Positions 1 to 10,397 of a DNA stretch of 64,000 bases are shown here, piece after piece (position 1 is the stretch's first letter; each line of letters begins with the position of its first letter). The DNA is taken from the NCBI GenBank assembly GCA_022059125.1, contig JAEUWY010000005.1, forward strand, positions 3,844,001 to 3,908,000. Direction: 5' to 3'. A model generated the notes under the pieces. It was given only the letters and a program-made list of their open reading frames with translations. It was not told the DNA's origin and did not search any database. This stretch comes from Corynespora cassiicola. Taxonomy: Eukaryota > Ascomycota > Dothideomycetes > Pleosporales > Corynesporascaceae. Position numbers and translations under genes: made by a program.

Positions 1-2876
1 TTTTTTCTAAAAAGCTATTTCGCAGTTTTAGAGCTAATACCTAAATAATATTTTATTATCTACTTTTTTTTAAAAAAGTAGTTTTTATTTACTATATTTT
101 TTAAAAATTATAAAAGTTACGCAAGTTATTTCTAAAATTTTTATTTTTTTATTTAGTAGCTTTTTATTAGATTTAATAGAGTTAATTTTTTTTTCGAAAA
201 CGTTTTAGTCGATTTTTTACTGTCTATATTATTTAATATAATTTTATCTACTATTAAAAACTGCTAATATATAAGTTTTAATATAATAGTATAATTATAT
301 TCTATATATAAAAGCTTTTTTCTTACCCAGTTAATATATAAGTTATACTTTCTAAACTATAGAAGTTCTAAAATAACGTTATAAATAGCTGTATTTATAA
401 TATTAAAAAAAATTCTTTTTTAGTATTTTTAAATATTTATAATAGTCGTAACTTTTTAATTTATTAATACTTTTTTTAGTATTTTTCTTTTAGTTACTGT
501 GTAGAAGAAATAGAGTTATTTATAAGTATGTGTTTTTGCTTTACTACACTTTATAATCTACTATAAAAAATAATTACGCTAAGCTTCTATATTTAATAAT
601 ATTTTTATTTAGTATTTATTAAGTTTGATAGATAGTTTAACTAAGTTCTTTAAATTAGTAGCGTATAATATTTTAGATCTATTTTAAGCGCTAAATATTA
701 TTCTAACAAAAACTTATTACTAAATTTATATAAGCGTTTTTTATTTTAGTAGCGTTTATAATTTTTATATAAACAGATTTACTAAAAATTTTATATATAT
801 TTTTTATTAACTAGTATATTTATTATAAGTTCTTCGTTTCTATTTATTTTAGAGAAATATTATACTTATTATTTATTTTATAGATAAATGTTGTATATAT
901 AAGTTTTGCAGTTAAACTACTATTATATATATTTATATAGTTTTTTTAGAAACTGTTCTACTACTACTTTATTTAAGTAGTAGATTCAGTATTAATCTTC
1001 TCTGCAGAACATCTATAAATAGCTTATATACTTTAGATTTTTTAAATTTAAGTAGTATTATAGTTTTTACGTGTTTTAGCTTTATAAAAAACTTAAAACT
1101 ATATTTAATTTACTGTTAAAGTCTAGTAAAACTTCTAGCTTAATTTTTAAATCTAGTTAATTAACTTATTTCTATGTTTTAAAACTGCGTTGTTATCAGC
1201 GTTTCTTTAAATTTTAGTTTTTTTTATCTAAGTTATTATATTTTTTTAACTGTTTATACGTTACAGATAATTCTTTCTACTATATAAGCGTTTTTATTTA
1301 ATTTTTTCTGTATTTCTTAAAAGCTTCAGCTAATTTTTATATCTATTTAAAGTTTTTATTAACTCTAAATTAAATAAGTTTAGATAGTATACTGCTATTA
1401 CTGTTTTTTTTAACTCGTAACTAATATTATTTAAATAGTTTTTATAATTATATATATTATAAAAAACTTTTTCTTTTTTAAAACTAAATTTTTTAAATTT
1501 AACTTTTTTAAAAATACTTCTAAATTCTGTTTAAATATCTTTGTCTTAATACTAAATATAATTTAAAAAAATTTCTGTTTCTCTGTATCGCAGTAGTTTA
1601 CTGTTATAAATAAATTCTATTTTATAAAATCTGTCTATAATAATTTTCTATTTATTATCTATATTAGATTTATTATTTAAAATAGTTTGTAATACATTTA
1701 GCTGTTAAATAACTTTATTTTTTAATTAATAATTTTTTATAATATAGTCTGTTTTTCTACACGCGTAGCAAGTTATAGTTTTACTTTTAAACTTTTTTAT
1801 TATTACTTTTTTATTCTGCTTTCTAGATATTACTAAAAACTATTAGTTTATTACTATAGATATTTTAAGTAAAATACGTTACTTTATATTTAACTTATTT
1901 ACTAGTATTAGCGTTAAAGTATTTTTTACTATAGTTTAGTTTAGTATATTATTTATATTTTAAATTCTGGTTTTAGCATAATTTTATACGTAGTTTATAT
2001 AGTTTTTAATTAATATTAATAAACTTATTTATAAGTTATTTAAGCGTGTTAAGCTAAGCTCTAGAACGTATAAGTTTTTTTTTAATATTAAGTTTAAGTT
2101 TCTAATAATATATTATTATAAGTATTTTATTATTTTACTTAGTAAAAATTAATAGTTACTAAAATTTATTAGCATAGTTAGCAGCTGAAACCTGTTATTT
2201 AAAATATTAAATAGCTTATTTAGTAATTATATTTTTATTAGAAACTCTAAAAACTTATTTAATTTTTTTTTTAAATTTATTAAAGTTTTCTATTTATTTA
2301 TTAACGTTATTGTTAGCTTCGCCGTTTTTATACTTAATAAAAACTAGTTTAATTTATTAAAGTATTTTACTTTTTTTTTACGTAGCTGCGAATATAACGC
2401 GTTTTTTTTTTTTAATATTTTTATTTTAAAAATTAAAAAATAAGTTAAGCTGTAAAAGCTAGTTTTTAAACTTATTTTACTTTTTATAATAAAAGTTAGA
2501 TATTACTACTTTAATAAAATTATTATCTGCTATATTAGGTTGTATAATTATACTAGTAGTAGTTTTAGTACTAATAATACTACTAATTAAAGTTAAAAGT
2601 GCGCGTGATTTTAAAGTAGTATTTATTTTAAAAAATATTTATAATATTAAAGCTGTACTATAGGCTATAAGTAAAACTAAAAAATAAGTAGCTGCTTAGA
2701 TTAATTTTTAGAAATAAATACTAGTAAAGTTACGTAAGTAAAATAATATATAATATATAGTATAAAAATCTATATTAGTAATAGAGTATAATAGATTAAT
2801 AGTTAATTCTAAATAATAAATTTACTAATAAAATAAATATAATTATAAAATATAATTATACAGACTATATATATAT
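1..2876 (-). mobile_element. Gypsy LTR retrotransposon C, 5' half (RIPed, cut by window start)
   Basis: This is a third copy of the family represented by elements A and B. Its sequence runs parallel to 44040-46920 of element A almost base for base. It is read on the minus strand, so the 5' LTR is at the right. A degraded gag zinc knuckle lies at about 1725-1785 on the minus strand and reads close to CYACRKTDYIIK, a CX2CX4HX4C motif whose His has become Tyr. No long open frame survives. The rest of pol lies left of the window. The DNA shows extreme CpA/TpG loss typical of RIP. Confidence 0.8.
2645..2876 (-). repeat. Truncated LTR of Gypsy element C
   Basis: It matches the first 230 or so plus-strand bases of the 369-bp LTRs at 40259, 46691, 48074 and 52912. 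It breaks off inside the LTR, where the intact copies go on to a GC-richer part containing CCTGAGGCTTCTGC. At the break it meets the subtelomere-like repeat at 2877, so the outer part of the LTR was lost or the element was fused to that repeat. Confidence 0.75.
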
Positions 2877-3118
2877 TAAATTCTATAAAATTCTATAGTT
2901 TTATAAAACTATTTTTATAAAACTATAAAACTTATAAAACGCTAAGTTACGAGTTCTATAAATTCTATACTAAGCTTTTTTTAGTATTAATATTTCTATA
3001 GAACTTATTATATAACTCGTTTTAGCTTAGCGGAGTAATAAGTACTTACTATTAATACTTATTATTAGCTATTTTTTAAAAGCGTCGCCTGCGCCGCCTA
3101 CTTTTTTAAATTTATAAT
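2877..3118 (-). repeat. Subtelomere-like repeat, copy 1 (inverted relative to copy 2)
   Basis: About 240 bp is the reverse complement of 19196-19447. The shared block includes a GC-rich motif, GTCGCCTGCGCCGCC, embedded in AT-rich DNA. Copy 2 directly abuts a telomere-type array, so by orientation the telomere-facing side of this copy points left, where it meets the truncated LTR of element C. No TTAGGG units remain here. The subtelomeric nature is inferred only from copy 2's position. Confidence 0.65.
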
Positions 3119-4224
3119 ATTAATATAATTACGTACTAAACTAAAAATTTTATTACTATACGCCCGCTTTAAAAGTAAAAAGTATTTTATATTAAAAAAT
3201 TAAAAAAAATATAATAAATATATAAATATATAAAAAGTAATAATTTTATTTATTTTACAGAAGTTCTAAAAAGCTAAAAAAATTATATTTTTTATAACTA
3301 CTAATAATAAATAATTAATATATTTTTACTGTACAGCTCTGCGTATAAACGTTAAAATACTTTAATTAATATATTTTTAGTTTATTTATTTTTTAGCCAG
3401 TTTTGCTAAGCGATATATACTAACTAAATAAAATATTATTATTTTTATATTATAAAAATAAATAGTATTTACTTATAAAAATAATAAAAAAAAAATTACT
3501 TAGCTATACGCGTTATTTTTTTAAATTACTATAATATATCTATAATTATTTAGCTAAATACTTTTAAATTAATTCTGTTTTTTTAAAACTATAACTATAA
3601 ATTAAGCTAAAATTACCTTTATTATAAAGCCTATTTTATTAAAGTTATATATATTTTTATTAATAATACTATATTTGTTTTTTATATAATATAGTAACTT
3701 AAACTAAAAACTAATAATTTTAAAATTTTTATAAAAAACGTGCTGGTAATTCTACTAATAAATTAATTAAACTTAAAAATTTAGCTAATATTTAATAAAG
3801 TTATTAAATTAGTTAATACTAATTTAGTCTGCACTTTACGCTGTAAGTAATTAATTAGCTATATTATATATAGTAGTTAGTATAAGTGTAAATTTTTATA
3901 AATTTAGTTTAAAAATATAAATAATAATTATATTTTTTTTAAACTTAATTAGTAATTTTAAATTAGACTAGTAATTACGTTGTGCAGATTATCTAACACG
4001 TTAATAACTAACTATTATATATAAAATATTATATACTAAACCAGCTTATCGCACGCTTTAAATTAAATTATTTTTAATAGCTAAAAAAGTAAGAGTTACT
4101 AAAGCCTCTTTATAGGCTGATTAGACTTTTTTTAGTTGTAATATTATAGGTGTAGGTGGTCTGCGTTGGGGCAGTCAGGAGGTGGCTCGCTCGCTTGTGT
4201 GGCTCGCTCGCTTGTGGTTTACGT
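3119..4224 (-). mobile_element. Truncated Fot1/Pogo element, RIPed interior with unmutated end
   Basis: The interior is the reverse complement of the 5' two thirds of the full-length element at 56727-58578, including stretches matching 57540-57640 and 57770-57850. The right end carries the family terminal repeat: a GGGGCAGTCAG block followed by two direct copies of a GCTCGCTTGTG motif and a terminal ACGT next to TA at 4225-4226. The last 85 bases are GC-balanced while the interior is RIPed. The left (3' coding) third is missing at the junction with the subtelomere-like repeat. Confidence 0.75.
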
Positions 4225-4689
4225 TATCCTCGAAAGTAAAGGGTGGGCGACGGGTAAGCTTTCAAGTTCTCTGAGAGTTGATCATATATGATGTGGTGCC
4301 GTAGTCAGATCTTCGCTTGATACTCGGGGTTTACCAGACGAGCTGTGGGAAACGATCACGATAGATGCTTCACTCATGAAGCGGTATGAAGCTGCCGGGG
4401 AAGACCTCGTCAACTGAGGTCCAGAGTGTTCGGAAATCCTGCAGGAATCCTTAGCAACGATTGTAAATAATGTGTTCTATTGAACTCCCATAGGTTACCG
4501 TGTCCTCGCCGTACTGCTGCCTATTTTTGTCTCGGTTAGCGCGACGGCTATTCAATCTATTCAGTCAGTATATCTAGCTAGCTAGCTAGACTGGTTACAA
4601 CCAACCCAGTCCTCGTTCTTTCCCGCATCCCTGCGCTAGACAAAATTACGTCCTAAGTGACTTGAAATGCAGACATTTATGAATCGTCC
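4225..4689. other. Non-coding stretch with R2 tail
   Basis: No credible reading frame is visible. A short CTAG microsatellite lies near 4573-4588. About 4590-4650 resembles the 3' end of dispersed repeat R2 (compare 9930-9970), so this is probably more relic transposon sequence. Confidence 0.4.
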
Positions 4690-4893
4690 GAGCTGGGTCC
4701 ACTCCCGAGATGGGTTCACTCCCGAGATGGGTCCACTCCCGAGATGGGTTCACTCCCGAGATGGGTTCACTCCCGAGATGGGTTTACTCCCGAGATGGGT
4801 TTACTCCCGAGATGGGTTCACTCCCGAGATGGGTTCACTCCCGAGATGGGTTTACTCCCGAGATGGGTTCACTCCCGAGATGGGTCCGCTCCC
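4690..4893 (+). repeat. 17-bp minisatellite 1, twelve units
   Basis: Twelve contiguous 17-bp units follow the consensus GAGATGGGTTCACTCCC, varying at only a few positions (C/T at one site, A/C in the first unit). Seventeen is not a multiple of three and the unit has no stop in any forward frame. All three frames therefore stay open and encode the same 17-residue periodic peptide, in different register. The last unit runs straight into transposase codons at 4894, where frame continuity reads WVRSRDNWRPELKT. This suggests the array grew out of the transposase gene. Confidence 0.95.
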
Positions 4894-5960
4894 GAGACAA
4901 TTGGAGACCAGAACTTAAAACTCGGAATACTCGGCAAAAGGATCGCCAAAGAGCGTTATGCAATGATCCAGGGGTTTGACCTCATCCGGAACACCAAAGC
5001 GAAATACGATGTTCTTGAAGACACTTACAACTTTGACAAGACTGGCTTTACCATAGGCTGAACAGGAAGCATGGTAGTGGCTACTGCATTGGAGAGGAAA
5101 TATTGACCACTTGGATTGCAACCTGGCGATCGAGAGTCGACCTTGGTAATCATTGGGATCAACGCGATGAGCTAGGTGATTTTGCCCCTCTTCACCTTCA
5201 AGGTTAAATACCATGACCAGTCCCGGTATGGAGATGGCCCAGAAAATAAGAGTGCCAGTGTCAGTAGAAACTGATGGACATCAAACGACCTTGGTTTGGA
5301 ATGGCTAAAGCGCTTTATCGCCCATACTAAGGACTGTACTGTGGGTAGACACAGGCTGCTCATTCTAGAAGACTACGAGAACCATAACTTGGTTAGGTCT
5401 TAAAGTCTTTGAAAAGAACGTAAGGTTATCACTCGCATCATGCTTTCACACTTTTCGCACCATCTTCAACCGCTTCATGTTGCGTGTGAACCTTCACTTG
5501 ACGCTTTGGAAGTACCACTGAGTCGCGTTGAACAATATTGGGAGCTCAAAACTGGCGCGGACGTTTGTTTCACTAACAACATCTTTGGAAGCTGGCTCAA
5601 ATACCTCCAAGAAAACCATTTTCTCGATATGACTAATCTGGTTGGTCAGTAAGGTTCGGATCTCTTTCGAGTATGCCCGCTTCAACGGCGAAAATTACGT
5701 CAATACCTCCTGCACTGAAGGTTACGGAATGAATACCCAAAATACCAAACTCTCTGCAGGAGGCTAAGGCTCAATCATTGCCGATCCGCGAAAGGGTTAG
5801 GAAGCACAAATGTTCATTGCCTGCTTCTATTCTTGAAGCCATTGATCAGTTTAAAAAGGGTACTGAGGTGATAGATAATCTGGTTTCGTTGCTGAAGGGC
5901 CGAGTCGAAGATTGAAGAGGCAAATATAGCTGCCCCACAACGAAGAGGCCGAAAGACAAA
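4894..5960 (+). pseudogene. Fot1/Pogo transposase fossil A
   Basis: Read across several frames, this stretch follows the DDE_1 (Fot1/Pogo) transposase order. A PELKTRNTRQKDRQRALCNDP block comes first (about 4900-4975), then YNFDKTGF with the first catalytic Asp (about 5025-5055). EWLKRFIAHTKDCTVG then leads to RLLILEDYENH (about 5300-5390), in which the second catalytic Asp is replaced. HFSHHLQPLHVAC follows at 5445-5490, and the C-terminal region reading IRERVRKHKCSLPASILEAID lies around 5785-5850. Frameshifts and stops are frequent. Base composition is balanced, so it decayed without strong RIP. The N-terminal DNA-binding part is missing, replaced by the minisatellite. The segment 5480-5700 is inverted. 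Confidence 0.85.
5480..5700 (-). other. Inverted segment inside transposase fossil A
   Basis: The plus strand leaves the transposase pattern just after LQPLHVAC. The next expected block is found on the minus strand instead, starting near 5699 with FSPLKRAYSKEIRTLL and continuing with HIEKMVFLEVF to about 5500. After 5700 the plus strand resumes with the following C-terminal block. A local inversion of roughly 200-220 bp within the relic explains this. Breakpoints are approximate. Confidence 0.75.
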
Positions 5961-6357
5961 GCGAACGCAGGACAGAAGAGCCCTGCCAAAGACAGAGCCA
6001 GATGAATTATTAGCGTGGATTCATATAGCCGAATAGCTGGAGAGGGTGGCGGTCTTGGTTTACCAAGGCTTTTGCTTTTGCAACTCGCGTTCAAATTCTC
6101 ATCCCTTCCCATCTATTATGTACTTGGCGCCAAGCCGGAGAGATTGGTTTGCATGAGCAATCGAGACACTGAAGCCACAGTCTGGCGGAAATTTCAGCAC
6201 TGTCGACCACAACAATTATCTGTGTTCCTCAGGTGTGGTCAGAGCTGTGGACAATTGGGGTCCTGTTCCTATACAGTCGTTCACTGCAGTGCCTTTCCGA
6301 GTACGTATCTTTTCAACGATTCGCAAAATGCTTGCTAAACCAGACCAAGCTTCAACG

Positions 6358-7239
6358 ATGTCAATCCTCGATCTGCCTAACGAGTTACTCCACTGCGTAT
6401 CGAAGAACTTGGACTCGGAAAGAGACCTCAATGCACTGACACGAACAAACCAACGCTTCTACAAACTGACGAACACCCAACTCTATCGCCACAATATACG
6501 ATACTCTTACGGATCGGCGCTAGTATGGGCTGCTACGTGCGGACAGCTAGCAACGGCTAGGATGATACTAGACGAAAAGTGTAGCCTCGACATCTTAGAG
6601 CACTGCATCGAAAAAGCATTGCTACTGGCGGCGGAGAGAGGGAATGAAGCATTGATACAGCTGTTGGTTGAAAATGGGGGAAGTACTACCACCTGGAAAG
6701 AATGTTTGAGTAATGCATTGACGGCGGCAGCCTTCAAAGGTCATGAAAGAGTACTAGTGATGCTAATCGACCGCGGCGCTGATCCGAACCTGCCAAACAG
6801 GTTTTTCGGCGGAGCCCTGTACATGGCCTCATATGGAAGCCAGGAAAAGGTGGTGAGGCTGCTAGTAGAAAAAGGGGCCGATGTCAACGCAAGAGGCGGA
6901 GCCTACGGTAGTCCACTCCAAGCAGCTTCGTACCAAGGTCGCGTAGACATTGTGCGGTTTCTGATAGAAAAGGACGCTAACGTGAATGCGCTGGGCGGAT
7001 ACTATGGCAACGCATTATATGTTGCATCATGTAGGGGTCATGAGCCGGTAGTCAGGCTACTTGTTGAGAAAGGGGCTAATACGAGTGCGAGGGGCGGGGT
7101 CTACGGTAGCGCACTTGAAGCGGCTTTGCAACGGGGTCATTTGGATATTGCACGATTCCTAGTCGAAAGAGGCGCCAACACCAATAACTCATACAGCCGC
7201 TGCAGCGGCGTATTGTATGGCTTTGTATGGAAATCATAA
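6358..7239 (+). CDS. F-box/ankyrin-repeat protein, C-terminus frameshifted
   Basis: The frame encodes 293 residues from the Met that opens MSILDLPNELLHCV, a typical F-box start. An upstream in-frame Met at 6235 would add 41 residues with no family character. Residues 1-45 form the F-box-like segment that would bind Skp1 in an SCF ubiquitin ligase. From about residue 55 to 285 there are roughly seven ankyrin units, with recurring G-x-ALxxAAxxGH and VRLLVEKGAxVNA patterns. Near 7185 the ankyrin pattern continues in another frame (ALYGNHKELAK, stop at 7252), so the present stop comes from a frameshift. Either a short functional protein or a recent pseudogene is possible; substrate unknown. It lies between transposon relics and is not RIPed. 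Confidence 0.75.
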   Translation: MSILDLPNELLHCVSKNLDSERDLNALTRTNQRFYKLTNTQLYRHNIRYSYGSALVWAATCGQLATARMILDEKCSLDILEHCIEKALLLAAERGNEALIQLLVENGGSTTTWKECLSNALTAAAFKGHERVLVMLIDRGADPNLPNRFFGGALYMASYGSQEKVVRLLVEKGADVNARGGAYGSPLQAASYQGRVDIVRFLIEKDANVNALGGYYGNALYVASCRGHEPVVRLLVEKGANTSARGGVYGSALEAALQRGHLDIARFLVERGANTNNSYSRCSGVLYGFVWKS

Positions 7240-7504
7240 GGAATTAGCAAAATAAGTTGCTTAGAAAAGTATATCAGGAAGTCCGGCTTATCGTATTCAA
7301 GTTTGGCTATGTAATGATACTGGGTGACCTAAGCTGAAGCGTGCAGTTTGAACGGCAGGTCTTCTGTCAGAGTAAGACGAGACGATACAACTCCTATTCT
7401 CACAATGAATGATAACACGGCTACAGCACGGCATTTTATCTCTGGTTTTGGATGTATTGTATTAACATTCAAGCTTCTCAAAGTACGCATTGCTTTTATT
7501 TGTC

Positions 7505-7684
7505 TTATCTAAAGTAGCAATGCGGGAAAGAAGAGTAGACCAATTTGATTGCTTTAGATGACTGCGGTTTCATACTTGTGTATCCTCCGTGGACTAGGAT
7601 CTGTCTTGAGTGAGTGGGGTGGTAAGTTTCACATGCTAGAAGGAAATATATCATAACTATGCTAGTCACGTGAAGACCGACATA
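7505..7684 (-). repeat. Dispersed repeat R2, copy 1 (possible solo LTR)
   Basis: On the minus strand this aligns with 9798-9970 and 14105-14300. Shared landmarks are a start like TGTYGGYCTT, then GTGACTAGC, a CCTAGTC-TGGAGGATA block and a TCTTTCCCGCA tail. The TG-like start and scattered solo copies suggest an LTR about 180-190 bp long. No flanking duplication or internal coding part could be tied to it, so the class is uncertain. Confidence 0.5.
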
Positions 7685-7693
7685 TAACGATTC

Positions 7694-8190
7694 GGCTAAT
7701 GACCGCCACACCACTGCTTGGCGTAATAATTCCCCAACTACCACTGTTTTTGATACGCTACCACACATGTGACCTCGGTTTGAAAAGGGATCTAAATGCC
7801 ACCGTTTCAATAGTGGGCTTTGCGACTCCCCCAGAAGCTCTCAAGCAGGAGATAAAAGTACTAATTTTACATAAAAAGGGATAGGTCAGAGTCAGTATTA
7901 TAACATTGTTTTTTTAATGTTAGATAGTAGAACTTTTTTTGTTTGTGTTAGACGCATTAGAACTATCTGCCGCCTAACTTATAGAAACCAGCCTTTTATT
8001 AGCTAGGGAGCGACTGCTTAAAAGCCGGAGAAGCAACCGCCTATTAGTATGCGGTCGCTAGATTTTAGTAGGTTAGAGTTAGTAGTATTTAAGTTATTTT
8101 TTGAAACGAGGGCACATGTGTGGTAGCGTATCAAAAACAGTGGTAGTTGGGGAATTATTACGCCAAGCGGGGGTGTGGCAGTCATTAGCC
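7694..8190. mobile_element. MITE-like element with ~80-bp terminal inverted repeats
   Basis: The left end 7694-7775 and right end 8107-8190 are inverted copies, about 90% identical. They share GGCTAATGAC, GCTTGGCGTAATAATTCCCC and TACGCTACCACACATGTG. The roughly 330 bp between them has no open frame of note. The size and structure fit a non-autonomous DNA transposon. A target duplication could not be settled by eye. Confidence 0.75.
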
Positions 8191-8329
8191 GTATAATGAT
8201 TTGATATATAGAGTATGTCTAGTAGCTATACTACCGTTTCAAATGTACGATAGTTGTGCCCTTGCTGCTTTCAGCGTGTACAGCGCGCTTTTGCGTGCTG
8301 GCTTCCACCAGGGCGAGCCTCGCCCTTAC

Positions 8330-9310
8330 GCGTCTCCTCATTCAATTGCTAATCAACGTCCTTTTGAGCGATAATTTCAGCCGCTTCTGTCCTTACCAAG
8401 GTCCCCTGTCGTTGAATTCGCTTTCTTCTTCGCTGCTTGCGATGATTTGCTGCAAAGTTAGCCCTCTTGAGGCTTTCAACTTCGCCCCGAAGTAATGCGA
8501 CTTCATGGGACATTACTGCAGCGCCCTTCTTGAGTTCATCTATAGCTGTAATGATTGGGGTAGGGGATGGGATATTTCCCCACCTAATTCTATCGTTGAT
8601 CAATGTTGATTGAGTCTCTAGCTCGCGCGTGTTGCTTGGTGTTCTAGTCTTTCACTGGGTAGCTTCAGGGGGAGGCTAGCGTAGGCGTACGCAGCTTCGC
8701 ATCAAGCTCCAAAAGTACTGTCTCTGAGTCATGTGGGACTATAAGATCTCCTCTAAAGCTCACAGGTATGTTGAATTCTGTGAGTTATTGTGTGTAGGTT
8801 GTTCTCAAAGCTGGTAGGAGGGTAGTTTTGTTAATATGATATGATCGATATGAGCGCGCGCAAGGCAAGAGATCTCGTCATCATATGCGCTATTTAATGG
8901 CGAGAAGCAGCCTACTCAAGTGGCTGGAGGAGATGTGATAAATGTGGGGGCATGTAGAGAGTGAAAATCTTGCTCTCTTCGCAGAGGTCCTGGAAAACGA
9001 GAAAGTTATGGCTCTCGTGACCGTTGATAATGAGCAGTCAGTAGGCACCTATTAGGCTAGTCACAAAGGATGCTGTCGCTCTCATACCCATCATGAAGCC
9101 CGTATCATCGAAGTTGTACGTGTCTCCATCAAGAACTTCATCTTCCGTATGCGCTGCAACAGCTCGATCCAAGGGCTGATAAACAGAAGGTCCTTATACA
9201 GGACCCTCTGACGATCTTACCGACAGGTCAATTGAACCCTAAGCTCCGACCGACACTCGACGGAGTTGTTAAGCCAGTTGACGCTAACGTGATCGGTGCC
9301 GTGTGCAGTA
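8330..9310 (-). pseudogene. Fot1/Pogo transposase fossil B
   Basis: The minus strand carries the DDE_1 transposase landmarks in order. ELRVQLTCR-like codons lie near 9230, then TYNFDDTGFMMG with the first catalytic Asp at about 9085-9130, and LLELDAKLRTPT near 8700. The 3' end holds an 84-codon open stretch (8349-8603) reading SPTPIITAIDELKKGAAVM and a basic KRANFAANHRKQRRRKRIQ tail, the usual helical/basic C-terminus of fungal Pogo transposases. Stops and frameshifts separate these blocks. The middle, with the second Asp region, is unrecognisable. Confidence 0.75.
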
Positions 9311-9639
9311 AGTGATCAATTAGCTATATTGCGTACAGAACTCAGTGTAGGCGCGAACCTTCGTGAATCTAGCTAAAAGATATGTGTGAAAAGCACCCCC
9401 TTTTTAAGTTTGGTTAGCTGCTTTAAGTTGGGCTAGCAATCGCTTCGTATAGGTCGCCCAGCTCGTCGGTCACAGAATGTAGTACGCGACACATTATAAA
9501 GGCAACGTGGCTCATGCGAGCAACGGTATTATTTTTGACAGCTGAGAGGGCTAAAGTTATTTTAGATTCATTAGAAGTATATTGGACTTGATTCGATGGT
9601 GTCTTTGTACTTTCCAACAGAATCGGGGGCGTGACGTTG
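9311..9639. other. No recognisable gene
   Basis: Only short frames without family resemblance are present. It may hold the decayed N-terminal part of transposase fossil B. Confidence 0.4.
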
Positions 9640-9794
9640 GTAGTCCATAGATATCACGGTATGGGTTAACGATGTAGTACTATTCCTACCTCGGGTAGCA
9701 CTGTAGATCAGGCACCTCCTTATGAGGGCTCTCACACCTAGATTTATACAATCAACCCAGCTGCACACTTATGGTCAATCCAGCACCGTGATAT
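9640..9794 (+). repeat. Dispersed repeat R1, copy 1
   Basis: It shares with 12185-12340 (inverted) and 13800-13905 the run CTGTAGATCAGGCACCTCCTT, followed by CAGCTGCACA and GTCAATC. It is directly followed by an R2 copy. The class is unknown; repeated inverted occurrences suggest the end of a DNA transposon. Confidence 0.6.
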
Positions 9795-9976
9795 ATACTG
9801 TTGGCCTTTATGTGACTAGCGCAGTGGTGGTATGTTTGCTTTTGGTATGGGAAGCCTACTATCGCACGTACCTTACACGGACCCTAGTCTGTGGAGGATA
9901 TAAGTACAGAGCGATAGTTTTCTATAGCAATCAACTCAGTCCTCATTCTTCCTCCCCACACCCGTACCTTGGATGA
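9795..9976 (+). repeat. Dispersed repeat R2, copy 2
   Basis: It begins TGTTGGCCTTTATGTGACTAGC and ends near the CCCGTACCTTGG motif. It aligns with the minus-strand copy at 7505-7684 and with 14105-14300. The similar peptides readable in each copy reflect shared repeat DNA, not a protein gene. Confidence 0.55.
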
Positions 9977-10397
9977 ACTGCCACGGAAATACCCCGGCTT
10001 ACAAGGCCCAGAGCAAGCTGCATGCCAACGATACCTCCCTCAATAATGGTCAATTGGAAAGAAGATCGATCGTTCTTGTCGACAGTTACGTCAGCCATGG
10101 TGTCGACGTGAAATGTAATCACAATACGTCGTGTAACACAGACACGACAATCCCTAAGCCCAAGTTTGCAATAACAAGTCTTCGAATTCCAAGTCTCACG
10201 ATTAAAGCCGTACTTTAAGGCTAAATTGAACAGAGTCCTGTTTGATTTCGAAAGAAACGATGTTAAACTTTAGCTGAACGTAGTTCATAAGTGAGCCGCA
10301 CATGTAAGCGAGCGGCACACCAAGTCTCTGAGCCTTTTGAAGTATGTTGACTCGTAAAGCATCAATATCTCATCAATACAATAGTTATCCTAAGGAA
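9977..10397. other. No recognisable gene
   Basis: One 81-codon frame starts inside the R2 copy (9973-10218) but shows no family resemblance, no intron structure and unremarkable composition. It is not called. Confidence 0.4.

Noticed and set aside
4667..5061. Three overlapping plus-strand frames rich in Pro/Trp/Arg
   Set aside because: They are the same 17-bp minisatellite read in three registers plus fossil transposase codons, not repeat-protein genes.
6265..6300. Short similarity between CACTGCAGTGCCTTTC here and CACTGCAGTACCTTTC at 62360
   Set aside because: Only about 17 of 19 bases match with unrelated flanks; too short to call a shared LTR.
9722..9976. 84-codon frame with a membrane-helix-like stretch, similar to a minus-strand frame at 7505-7810
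   Set aside because: The similarity reflects shared repeat R2 DNA on opposite strands. Composition and context give no support for a protein.
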